Origin: Myxococcales bacterium
Lineage (GTDB): Bacteria; Myxococcota_A; Polyangia; Polyangiales; Polyangiaceae
Length of the DNA stretch: 64,000 bases
Reading direction: 5' to 3'
NCBI GenBank assembly: GCA_004193285.1
Contig: SECP01000003.1
Location: 186,001-250,000, forward strand
Both the position numbers and the translations under genes were made by a program. Below, in pieces: positions 24,476 to 32,111 of the stretch. Under the pieces are notes generated by a model. That model did no database searches and was not told the origin of the DNA. It saw only the letters and a list, made by a program, of their open reading frames with translations. Numbering within the stretch: the first letter of the stretch is position 1; the number at the start of each line of letters is the position of its first letter.

Positions 24476-25075
24476 TCAGGCCCCTACCGGTGGGGACCGC
24501 ACCAGCACGGATGCCATTCCGGCGCGCCGTGCCGCCTCCAAGCCCAGCACCGCGTCCTCGAAAACGACGCAGTCCGCTGGAGAAACTCCCATCCGCTCCG
24601 CCGCGAGCAGGAACATGTCCGGCGCCGGTTTGCCGTGCGCCACGTCCTCCGCGGTGACCACCACCGGGAAGGTCTGCCCGAGGCCGATGAGCTCCAAGGT
24701 ACGCACGACCACCTGGCGCTCCCCGCCGGACGCGACGCTGACGGGGCGGATTTGCGACACGCGGCGGGCCAGCTCCACCACGTCTGCGATCGGCTGGACG
24801 GTGTGCAAGAAACGCTCGTACTCGCGCCGCTGGCTGGCAGTCACTCCTTCTGGGTCCAGCGCGAGGCCGAATTGAGCGTTCAGCTCCCGTACCGTGTTCG
24901 GCAGGGTCATACCCGCGCGGCTGGTGAACAGCTCCCAGGTGAAATCGATCGCGGCGCCGTGCGAGGCGAGCGCGGCGAGCCAGGCCCGATGGTGCACGAC
25001 CATGGAGTCCGCCAAGGTCCCGTCACAGTCGAAGATGTAGCCGCCATACTCGCGGGTGAGAGGCTCGAAGATCAC
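24476..25075 (-). CDS. HAD-superfamily phosphatase, beta-phosphoglucomutase-like
   Basis: A 199-residue HAD hydrolase. Motif I is D16-C-D-G-T (nucleophile Asp16, acid/base Asp18), motif II is the SVASGG segment, motif III is the Lys in AHGKPAPDMFLLAAERMGV, and motif IV is VVFEDAVLGLEAARRAGM. The helical cap between residues about 25 and 90 places it with subfamily I (PGMB, phosphoglycolate phosphatase or sugar-phosphatase types). The substrate cannot be told from sequence. The start codon is GTG at 25075. It lies downstream of the ClpP-like gene on the same strand. Confidence 0.85.
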   Translation of the reverse strand: MIFEPLTREYGGYIFDCDGTLADSMVVHHRAWLAALASHGAAIDFTWELFTSRAGMTLPNTVRELNAQFGLALDPEGVTASQRREYERFLHTVQPIADVVELARRVSQIRPVSVASGGERQVVVRTLELIGLGQTFPVVVTAEDVAHGKPAPDMFLLAAERMGVSPADCVVFEDAVLGLEAARRAGMASVLVRSPPVGA

Positions 25076-25099
25076 GGCCGCGTGTTAGCACGACCGAGC

Positions 25100-25753
25100 T
25101 CAGTCGGCTTCGACGTCCCCGCTGCGCGCAATGATGCGCGAAACCAGGCCGTACTCTCGCGCTTCTTCCGCGTTCATCCAGTGGTTTCGGTCCGTGTCCT
25201 TGAGCAGCTTCGCGTAAGGCTGGCCGGTGGCGTTCGCGAAGATGTGGTTGAGCCGCTCGCGCATGAGCATGATCTGGCGCGCCTCGATCTCCACGTCCGT
25301 CGCGGCGCCGCCCATCCCTCCGAGGGGCTGGTGCAGCATGAAGCGCGTGTTGGGCAGGGAGAGCCGGTGCGGATGGGGGGCAGCGGCGAAGATGAGCGCG
25401 CCGGCGCTCGCGACCCAGCCGCTCGCGACGATGCGCACCACCGGGCCCGCAAAGCGAATCACGTCGTGGATGGTGTCGCCTGCCTCCACGTGGCCGCCTG
25501 GCGAATGCAGGAGCACCCGGATCGGCTCGGGACCCGCCGCGGCGAGCGCGAGGAGCTGCGCCGAGACAGACTCGGCCAGCGCGGTCGTGACCTCGCCGAA
25601 GATGAGCACGGTGCGCGACGCGTACAGCTGACGAGAGGGGAGGGACAGTGTGGCGCTACCGACCTCCGGAGAGGCGGGAGGCGCGACGGAGGGCTCGGGC
25701 ATGGCTTCTTCTTGGGCGAGCCGGAGCGCCTTGGCCATATCCGAAACGCTCAT
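25100..25753 (-). CDS. clpP: ClpP-like protease with Asn in place of the catalytic Asp
   Basis: A 217-residue ClpP/crotonase-fold serine protease. The nucleophile is Ser116 in GWVASAGALIF and the base is His141 in FMLHQPLGG. The region aligning with the third triad residue of E. coli ClpP (DTERD) reads DTDRN, so Asn190 replaces Asp. The LLHSPGGHVEAGDTIHDVI loop is well kept. The start used is ATG at 25753. The frame is open upstream but would run through the divergent regulator promoter. No clpX or clpA lies nearby, so this is probably an accessory ClpP paralogue and not the housekeeping copy. Confidence 0.85.
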   Translation of the reverse strand: MSVSDMAKALRLAQEEAMPEPSVAPPASPEVGSATLSLPSRQLYASRTVLIFGEVTTALAESVSAQLLALAAAGPEPIRVLLHSPGGHVEAGDTIHDVIRFAGPVVRIVASGWVASAGALIFAAAPHPHRLSLPNTRFMLHQPLGGMGGAATDVEIEARQIMLMRERLNHIFANATGQPYAKLLKDTDRNHWMNAEEAREYGLVSRIIARSGDVEAD

Positions 25754-25814
25754 ACTCGCTCGGCTCAGCGGAGGGTCGTGGACGTCCGCGCGGGACGCGC
25801 TCATCATCCAGGGC

Positions 25815-26171
25815 ATGAAGCAGAACGTGGTCGACCTGCGCGTGGCGCGCGTCCTCAAAGTCGTTCAATCCGAGCCTTCGCGTCGCTTCACGGTGCGAGA
25901 TCTAGCCAAGCTGGCCGGCGCCTCGCGGGCCTCGTTCGTGCGCTTGTTTCGCGCCGCCACCGGCGAGTCTCCGCAGCGCTGGCTCCGCGCGCGTCGGCTC
26001 GAGCAGGCGGCAGCGCTACTGGTTGGCAGCGACGAGACGCTGGCCGGCATCGCCTGCCTTGTCGGCTACGTGAGCGAGTTCGCCCTGAGCCGCGCCTTCA
26101 AGCGCCACTACGGCGTCGCGCCCGCCCGCTACCGTCAGCAGTCGTCGCTCACGCTACGCTGCGCGGCGTGA
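25815..26171 (+). CDS. Short AraC-type DNA-binding regulator
   Basis: From ATG 25815 the protein is 118 residues, about the size of a bare AraC/XylS DNA-binding domain with two helix-turn-helix motifs (FTVRDLAKLAGASRASFVRL, then the conserved AGIACLVGYVSEFALSRAFK). The usual sensing domain is missing, as in MarA/SoxS-like regulators. It is divergent from the ClpP-like gene across 61 bp and may control that gene, but nothing shows this directly. The frame is open further upstream, but that extension overlaps clpP. Confidence 0.82.
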   Translation: MKQNVVDLRVARVLKVVQSEPSRRFTVRDLAKLAGASRASFVRLFRAATGESPQRWLRARRLEQAAALLVGSDETLAGIACLVGYVSEFALSRAFKRHYGVAPARYRQQSSLTLRCAA

Positions 26172-26178
26172 GCCCTGG

Positions 26179-26209
26179 CCGGAGCTCCGTCGCCGGGATG
26201 GAGCTCCGG
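26179..26209. terminator. Stem-loop between convergent genes, probable terminator
   Basis: A perfect 10-bp inverted repeat (CCGGAGCTCC / GGAGCTCCGG) with an 11-base loop begins 8 bp after the araC-type stop and lies in the gap to the opposing gene that ends at 26269. There is no T-run, so it may need Rho or act only as a 3' stabilising hairpin. Confidence 0.55.
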
Positions 26210-26268
26210 GATTCGAAGCGGCGCCCTGCGGAGCGCGACAACGATAGCAACTCGGTGAGCCGCCTCGT

Positions 26269-27174
26269 CTATCGAGAGCGGTACACGCCGGTTTCCGTGC
26301 ACAGCCACACGTCCTCCGCCGAGCGGCCGAGCACCTGGGCGACTCGCGTGACGCTGCTCACTTTCTGGAAGGCTTCGCCCGCGAGGTACGCGGCGCCGCC
26401 GTCGCCAGCGACCCACATGGAGTCCGCGGTGCCCCACACCGAGCGCGGACCGGCGACGGGAGCGGTCGTGCTCCGCCAAGCAGCTCCGTCGTAGTGATGG
26501 AGCTTGCTGGCGCCGCGCTCGACGACGCACACGTGCTCACCGCGCACGAACGCGTCGTCGGCCTTCTTCCACGGGCCGACGGCGGCGAGCGGTTGCCAGT
26601 CCTTCTTCAGGTGAAAAAACGACTGACCGGCGACCGCCCAGCCGCTGCCGAGTGAGAGCCCGACACGCTCGAGCCCGGGCGGAGCGGAGGCTTTGGCCCA
26701 ACCTCGAATCGTCTTGATCAAGCAGCTGAGGCCGGTGCGGCAGACTATTTCCGGATCGGCGGTGCCGAGCAGCGCGACCAAGCCGGGGGCTCCGCGCGCA
26801 CCCAGCGGGCCGAGCTCGTCCAGCGCGGGTCGCAGACCGCCGGGTAGCGAACGGTAGTAGCGCACCTCGTCACCCGAGGGACCACGCGCCGTACCGGCGA
26901 CGCGTACGCGGTAGTCGCGCCCGAAGAAGACGCCCACCTCCACGCCAGCACCTCGCAGCGCGTCCGGCAAAGGCTCGTCGTGGGTGCCGCGCTTGTCCAT
27001 CACGGTCACCGCGTCGTCGCCCAGGGCCGCGACGTAGGGCTCGCGGTCGAGCGCGAGGGCGCGGCACGGCTTCTCCAGCACGCGCTCGAAGGTAGGTGCG
27101 GCGGCGCCAGGTCGGCTGCTGAGGAGCGCGAGGAGGACGAACAAGGCGGTGTCAGAGCATTGACGCGGTGTCAT
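26269..27174 (-). CDS. Secreted propeller-like protein, unknown function
   Basis: From the ATG at 27174 the product is 301 residues with a Sec signal peptide (cleavage near PGAAA, residue about 25). The mature part contains repeated W-x-A-x-G / V-W-G-T-x-D-x-[MV]-W-V-A-G-type segments (for example SVWGTADSMWVAGDGGAAYL and AEDVWLCTETGVYRSR), which suggest a small beta-propeller of the kind common in myxobacterial secreted proteins. No enzymatic motif is seen. It is divergent from flhA with an 84-bp spacer. Confidence 0.6.
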   Translation of the reverse strand: MTPRQCSDTALFVLLALLSSRPGAAAPTFERVLEKPCRALALDREPYVAALGDDAVTVMDKRGTHDEPLPDALRGAGVEVGVFFGRDYRVRVAGTARGPSGDEVRYYRSLPGGLRPALDELGPLGARGAPGLVALLGTADPEIVCRTGLSCLIKTIRGWAKASAPPGLERVGLSLGSGWAVAGQSFFHLKKDWQPLAAVGPWKKADDAFVRGEHVCVVERGASKLHHYDGAAWRSTTAPVAGPRSVWGTADSMWVAGDGGAAYLAGEAFQKVSSVTRVAQVLGRSAEDVWLCTETGVYRSR

Positions 27175-27258
27175 GGAGGGCTCTCGGGGGGTGCCAGACC
27201 TTTGGCTGTGCGCCGAGGTGCTGAACAGTAGGGGCTCACGCGGAGCAGGAAAAGACCT

Positions 27259-29418
27259 GTGTTTCGAGCGGAGGCAGTCGCCCCGATCACTGAACAAGCT
27301 GGCACGCTTCTCGCTATCTGCTCGGCCGTGAGCCAGGGTACCCCCAGCGAACCCGATCGCAGCAACGGCGCCGAGCTCGTCATCGCGCTGGGCATCGTCT
27401 TCATCGTGCTGATGATGGTGATCCCGCTGCCCGGCTTCATGGTCGACGCGATCCTGGCGATCAGCCTGGCGATCTCGATCGGCGTGTTCTTGATCGGCCT
27501 TTTCATGGAGCAGCCGCTCCAGTTCAGCGCGTTTCCGGCCGTCATCTTGGTGGCCACGCTGCTCCGCTTGAGCCTGAACGTCGCGACGACGCGCTTGATT
27601 CTGCTCAATGGACACGAAGGGCACGGCGCGGCCGGCAAGGTCGTCGAGACCTTTGGGCGCATCGTGGTCGGCGGCAACGTCGTCGTCGGCTTGGTCATCT
27701 TCCTGATTTTGGTCGTGATCAACTTCGTCGTGATCACGAAAGGTGCCGGCCGCGTCGCCGAAGTCGCGGCGCGCTTTGCCTTGGACGGCATGCCCGGCAA
27801 GCAGATGGCGATCGACGCCGATCTGAACTCCGGCAATATCAGCGCGGACGTTGCCCGCGTTCGCCGCAAAGATCTCGAGCGCGAAGCGGATTTCTTCGGC
27901 GCCATGGACGGCGCCAGCAAGTTCGTGAAGGGCGACGCGATCGCGGGCCTCCTCATCACTTTCATCAACCTCGTCGGCGGGTTGATGATCGGTATGGCCA
28001 ACGGCATGACCCTCGGCAACGCCGCCGAGACCTTCTCGATTCTATCGGTGGGTGACGCGCTGGTATCGCAGATGCCGGCCCTCATGATTTCGACGGCCGC
28101 CGGCATCGTGGTGACGCGCTCCGCCACCGGCGACCAGCTCGGTCGCGCGCTCCGCAGCCAGATGCTCGGCAGCCGACGCGCCGTCGCCGCGACGGCCGGG
28201 GTGTTGACGCTGTTCGCGCTCCTGCCCGGCATGCCGGCGCTGCCCTTCCTGGTGTTGGCCGGCGCGCTCGGGCTCTCCGTGCGCTCGGCGAAGAAGAAGG
28301 AGGAGGCGGACGTCAAAGCCGCCGCCGCCGCTCCCAAGGAGCCGATCAAGAAGCCTGGCTCGAGCGAGGAAATCGACGCGGCGCTGCCCTTGGACATCTT
28401 CGCCCTCGAGGTCGGCTACGAGCTGGTTCAAGCCGTCGACCCGAGCATGGGCGGCAACTTGGTGGACCGCATTGCCGCGCTTCGCAAGCAAATGGCGCTC
28501 GATCTGGGGATCGTGATTCCGCCGGTGCACGTGCGCGACAACTTGCAGCTCCCGCCCGGGGTTTACCGCTTCTTGATGCTGGGCACCGAGATCGCACGCG
28601 GCACGACGCGGGCGGGTCGCTTCTTGGCCATGGACGCGAGCGGCGGCGCTCCGCCCATCGACGGCGAGGCGACCAAGGACCCCGCCTTCGGCACGCCCGC
28701 CCGTTGGGTTCCGGCGCGCGACCGCGAGCTGGCGGAAGCGCTCGGCTACACCGTCGTCGACCACACGACGATCATCGCCACCCACCTCTCCGAAGTGGTG
28801 CGCCAGAACGCCCACAACATCTTGGGTCGGACGGAGCTTGCTCACTTGTTCGAGGTGTTCAGCCGCGCCACCCCGAAGCTCGTCGAGGACTTGGTCCCGA
28901 ACTTGCTCTCGAACGGCGAGGTGCTGCGAGTCATGCGCAATCTGCTCAAGGAAGGAGTCTCCATCCGCGACCTGCGCTCGATTTTGGAGGCGCTGACCGA
29001 GATTGCGCCTGCGACTCGCGACCCCGAGCAGCTCACGGAGATGACGCGCCAACGCTTGTCGCGTCAAATTACCGCCAGCTTCACCGGCCACGACGGCACG
29101 CTCTCCGCTCTGGTGCTGGACGCCCCGGTGGAGGACATGTTCCGCCGCTCCCTGCGCGAGATCGCGCAGGGCACCGGCGGCGCTCTGGACCCGGAGATGG
29201 CGCGGCAGCTAGGCCTGGCGCTCGAGGCCGCGGTCAAGCGCATGGCCCAAGCCGGGCGCCCCGCGTGCGTGGTCGTGGCGCCGGACGTGCGCCGCTACCT
29301 GCGCGCCTTCGCGGAGCGCCGCTGCCCGTCGCTCTCCGTTCTATCGTTTCGCGAGCTGGAGCCGGATGTCGCGATTAGGCCGTTCGAAACGGTCGGTCTC
29401 GGCAAGGCTGCAGCATGA
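27259..29418 (+). CDS. flhA: Flagellar export gate protein FlhA
   Basis: FlhA forms the nonameric export platform that receives chaperone-substrate complexes. The 719-residue protein has about eight transmembrane segments in the first 330 residues and the FHIPEP-family motifs PLPGFMVDAILAISLAISIG and ARFALDGMPGKQMAIDADLN, followed by the large cytoplasmic domain (VDRIAALRKQMALDLGIVIP, HLSEVVRQNAHNILGRTELA). The GTG at 27259 has GCAGGA upstream. A later in-frame GTG at 27328 is an alternative. Confidence 0.96.
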   Translation: MFRAEAVAPITEQAGTLLAICSAVSQGTPSEPDRSNGAELVIALGIVFIVLMMVIPLPGFMVDAILAISLAISIGVFLIGLFMEQPLQFSAFPAVILVATLLRLSLNVATTRLILLNGHEGHGAAGKVVETFGRIVVGGNVVVGLVIFLILVVINFVVITKGAGRVAEVAARFALDGMPGKQMAIDADLNSGNISADVARVRRKDLEREADFFGAMDGASKFVKGDAIAGLLITFINLVGGLMIGMANGMTLGNAAETFSILSVGDALVSQMPALMISTAAGIVVTRSATGDQLGRALRSQMLGSRRAVAATAGVLTLFALLPGMPALPFLVLAGALGLSVRSAKKKEEADVKAAAAAPKEPIKKPGSSEEIDAALPLDIFALEVGYELVQAVDPSMGGNLVDRIAALRKQMALDLGIVIPPVHVRDNLQLPPGVYRFLMLGTEIARGTTRAGRFLAMDASGGAPPIDGEATKDPAFGTPARWVPARDRELAEALGYTVVDHTTIIATHLSEVVRQNAHNILGRTELAHLFEVFSRATPKLVEDLVPNLLSNGEVLRVMRNLLKEGVSIRDLRSILEALTEIAPATRDPEQLTEMTRQRLSRQITASFTGHDGTLSALVLDAPVEDMFRRSLREIAQGTGGALDPEMARQLGLALEAAVKRMAQAGRPACVVVAPDVRRYLRAFAERRCPSLSVLSFRELEPDVAIRPFETVGLGKAAA

Positions 29419-29489
29419 CCCATTCTCTGTTCCTGACCGCTACGACTCACCCCCACACCACGCTCGCCCCAGCGTAGGAGCCCGCCCGC

Positions 29490-30647
29490 ATGACGTACCA
29501 AAATTTCAGAGGTGCCGACCTTCAGGAAGCCCTTTCCGCCGTGAAAGCCACGCTCGGGCCGAACGCCCTCATCGAAGGCACACGGCGGGTCACCAACGGT
29601 CGAGCCGGCGGGCTCGCGCAGCAATTCGTGGAAGTCACGGCGGCGCCGCCGCAGGGCTTGAAATGGCCTTTCGCTTCCAAAGAGGCTCGGCCTATCGAGA
29701 TGCCGCTGCGCGAGCGCGCCGCCGTCCCGGGACAGCCGCTCGGAGCGCCGGCCGAGCAGCGCTCGCTGCGCGGAGCCTCCACGAAGTTCGGCACGGTGCT
29801 CGGCCTGAGCCCGAACGAGGTCGAGCGCGAGCTCACGTCGCTCCGCGCGATGCTCGAAGAGCTGAACCAGCAGCGGCCGCCGAAGGAGCGAGCCCTCACG
29901 ATGCTGCACGGGCGCGGCATCGAGGGGAATTTGGCGAAGGAGCTGGCCAACGGGGCGGCCAAGCACGCGAAGAAGGGCAAAGCGCAGCTCACCGAGTTTC
30001 TGCGCGGGCGGTTGGCGGAGCGGGTCGGGGTCAGCGGCGGCCTGATGCAGAATCCACGTCGGACCATGATCGCGTGCATGGGGCCGACCGGGGCGGGTAA
30101 GACCACCACCCTCGCCAAGCTCGCGGCCCGCGCGCGTCTCGACTTGGGACGAAGCGTCGGTGTCATCAGTTTGGATACCTTTCGGGTGGGCGCGGTCGAG
30201 CAATGGCAGCGCTACGCCGCGCTGATGGGCATCCCGTTTCAGGCCGCCTCCGACCGCGCCAGCTTTCGGCGCGCGCTCGCCGAAATATCCGCAGATATCG
30301 TGCTGGTAGACACGGCTGGCCGCTCCACGCCGACCTCGAGCTGGGTGCTGCCGGAGTGCCTGACGGGCCTGCCGGAGGACATCGTGAAGCACGCCTTGCT
30401 CGTACTGCCAGCGTGGCTGCGGGCGAGTGACGTGACGCGCATCCTGAGCCTCTACGAGGCGCCGCAGCCGACCGAGGTGGTGATCACGAAGCTCGACGAG
30501 ACGATCGAAGCGGGCGGAGTCATGCACGCGGCCCTTCCCGAAAGTATCCCGATAGCCTACCTTTGTAATGGGCCTCGCGTTCCCGAGGACATTCGCGAAG
30601 CATCGGTGGAAGCAGTAGTCGACGCGGTCCTCCCCGCAGAAGCATGA
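29490..30647 (+). CDS. flhF: Flagellar SRP-like GTPase FlhF
   Basis: FlhF sets the position (usually polar) and number of flagella. The 385-residue protein has the basic N-terminal region, and the NG GTPase domain carries Walker A GPTGAGKTT (198-206), VISLDTFRVGAVEQ (225-238), DTAGR (274-278) and TKLDE. It follows flhA by 71 bp and precedes fliA closely. In many bacteria the MinD-like antagonist flhG (fleN/ylxH) follows flhF, but here the next gene is fliA. Confidence 0.95.
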   Translation: MTYQNFRGADLQEALSAVKATLGPNALIEGTRRVTNGRAGGLAQQFVEVTAAPPQGLKWPFASKEARPIEMPLRERAAVPGQPLGAPAEQRSLRGASTKFGTVLGLSPNEVERELTSLRAMLEELNQQRPPKERALTMLHGRGIEGNLAKELANGAAKHAKKGKAQLTEFLRGRLAERVGVSGGLMQNPRRTMIACMGPTGAGKTTTLAKLAARARLDLGRSVGVISLDTFRVGAVEQWQRYAALMGIPFQAASDRASFRRALAEISADIVLVDTAGRSTPTSSWVLPECLTGLPEDIVKHALLVLPAWLRASDVTRILSLYEAPQPTEVVITKLDETIEAGGVMHAALPESIPIAYLCNGPRVPEDIREASVEAVVDAVLPAEA

Positions 30648-30666
30648 GCTTGGTTTGGAGCAATTG

Positions 30667-31392
30667 GTGAGTCAGGCCCCTAGCCGCGGCGCCGCGAAAG
30701 TGGCGGGCGATCGAGAGCTGTACGACCGGTACATGCCGCTCGTGCGTCGCATTGCGATGCGCACGATCCGCACGCTGCCGTCATCGCTCACGTTCGACGA
30801 CATCTTGTCCGCGGGCTGGGTGGGTATGGCCGAAGCGCTCCAGCGCCGCACCGGCGAAATGGAGGAAGAGCACTTCGAGGCTTACGCCTCCTACCGCGTG
30901 CGCGGCGCGATTTTGGACTACCTGCGCGTGCTGGATCCGCTCTCGCGCAAGCTTCGCGGCGCCTCGCGCCGCATCACGGAGGCAGCTTCGGAGCTGACCC
31001 AGCGGCTCGGCCGCACGCCGAACGAGGACGAGATGTCGTCCGAGCTAGGGTTGTCGCTGCCCGCTTACCAAGAGCTGCTCACCGAGATATCCGACGCGGG
31101 CTTCGCGCGGCTGGAGATCTCCGCCATCGCGGAGCCAGCGGATTTGGACCCCTCGCCGGAGCTCCAAACCTCCCGCGCCGAGCTGGTGGATTCGATCGCG
31201 ACTGCCATCGACGAGCTGCCGGAGCGACTCCGACTGGTGTTGGGGCTCCACTACCAGGAAGAGTGCAGTCTGCGTGAGATTGGCGAGGTGCTCGGAGTCA
31301 CCGAGTCTCGCGTTTGCCAGTTGCACGCGGAAGCGGTGCACCTGATTCGGGCGCGGCTCGAGCGTCGGGCTGCGCCTAGACCGCGTATTTAG
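30667..31392 (+). CDS. fliA: Flagellar sigma factor FliA (sigma-28)
   Basis: FliA directs transcription of late flagellar genes and is held by FlgM. From GTG 30667, with GGAG six bases upstream, the protein has 241 residues. Region 2 (LPSSLTFDDILSAGWVGMAE, YASYRVRGAILDYLRVLDPL), region 3 (TQRLGRTPNEDEMSSELGLS) and region 4 (ERLRLVLGLHYQEECSLREI, GVTESRVCQLHAEAVHLIRA) are typical of FliA/WhiG sigma factors. A TTG at 30655 is an alternative start. Confidence 0.95.
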   Translation: MSQAPSRGAAKVAGDRELYDRYMPLVRRIAMRTIRTLPSSLTFDDILSAGWVGMAEALQRRTGEMEEEHFEAYASYRVRGAILDYLRVLDPLSRKLRGASRRITEAASELTQRLGRTPNEDEMSSELGLSLPAYQELLTEISDAGFARLEISAIAEPADLDPSPELQTSRAELVDSIATAIDELPERLRLVLGLHYQEECSLREIGEVLGVTESRVCQLHAEAVHLIRARLERRAAPRPRI

Positions 31393-31408
31393 CGGCATTT
31401 CCGAACCC

Positions 31409-31435
31409 TTAAGCTTCGGGACGGGGGGCCGTTCA
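31409..31435 (+). promoter_or_regulatory. Candidate sigma-28 promoter upstream of fliW
   Basis: TTAAGCTT, eleven bases, GCCGTTCA: compared with the sigma-28 consensus TAAAGTTT-N11-GCCGATAA, 12 of 16 positions agree and the spacing is exact. It would put fliW partly in the late, FliA-dependent class. The leader would be about 150 bases. Confidence 0.4.
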
Positions 31436-31505
31436 AACTCGATACGGAGCAGTGTCGGGGCGTGGAGACGCGCTTCGAGACGGAGCTTCGCCGGCACAGG
31501 ACGGC

Positions 31506-31521
31506 TGGCACTGCGATTGCA
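31506..31521 (+). promoter_or_regulatory. Sigma-54 promoter of fliW, consensus elements
   Basis: TGGCAC-TGCGA-TTGCA matches the -24 and -12 core elements of sigma-54 promoters without a mismatch in TGGCAC or TTGCA, with exact spacing. Transcription would start near 31532 and give a 65-base leader before the fliW ATG. It is the best sigma-54 site in the window. Confidence 0.75.
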
Positions 31522-31596
31522 AGGACCTGAAACTCGCTCTTCGAGTCAACCAACCCTCGACGAGCCACACCGACCAACACCTCTTCAGGATCTCCC

Positions 31597-32082
31597 ATGA
31601 ACATCGAAAGCCAGCGATTCGGTACCCTCGACATCAACGAAGAAGAGCTCCTCACGTTCCCACAAGGCGTGATTGGCTTTCCGACGGAGCAGCGCTTCGC
31701 GCTCGTTCCTCACCACGGCAGCGGCTACATCGCCTGGCTGCAGTCCGCGACCACGCCGGGGCTGGCTTTTCCGGTGGTTTCCGCGCACGCCTTCGGTGAT
31801 CGCTACCCGGACGTGCCGGTCGAGAAGGCGGCGCGTGAGGTTGGGGTGGAGGGGGAAGAGGACACCCTGGCCGTGATGGTGGTGCTCTGCGCGCTCGCGA
31901 ACCAGCCGGCGACCGTCAACCTTTTGGCGCCGATCGTGGTCAACGCGGCGACGCGACGAGGCGCGCAGATCATCCTCGAAGGCACGCGCTACTCGACGCG
32001 TGAGTTCTTCGCCCTGCCGGAAGCGGCGGGCTCCAAGCCCCCCGCGAACGGCGACAGCGCCGCGAGCTCTGCCGCCGAGTGA
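31597..32082 (+). CDS. fliW: Flagellar assembly factor FliW
   Basis: FliW binds flagellin and the translational repressor CsrA, coupling filament growth to flagellin synthesis. The 161-residue protein shows the family core: FGTLDINEEELLTFPQGVIG at the N-terminus, an FPVVSAHAFGDRY-type strand and the C-terminal PATVNLLAPIVVNAATRRGA. A 204-bp intergenic region upstream carries sigma-54 and sigma-28-like sites. Neither csrA nor flagellin is in the window. Confidence 0.93.
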   Translation: MNIESQRFGTLDINEEELLTFPQGVIGFPTEQRFALVPHHGSGYIAWLQSATTPGLAFPVVSAHAFGDRYPDVPVEKAAREVGVEGEEDTLAVMVVLCALANQPATVNLLAPIVVNAATRRGAQIILEGTRYSTREFFALPEAAGSKPPANGDSAASSAAE

Positions 32083-32111
32083 GTCGGCCCCCATCACAAA
32101 GGTAATCAGCC

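Noticed and set aside
25650..25814. Longer start for the AraC-type regulator
   Set aside because: The upstream extension overlaps the ClpP-like gene on the other strand and codes no recognisable sensing domain.
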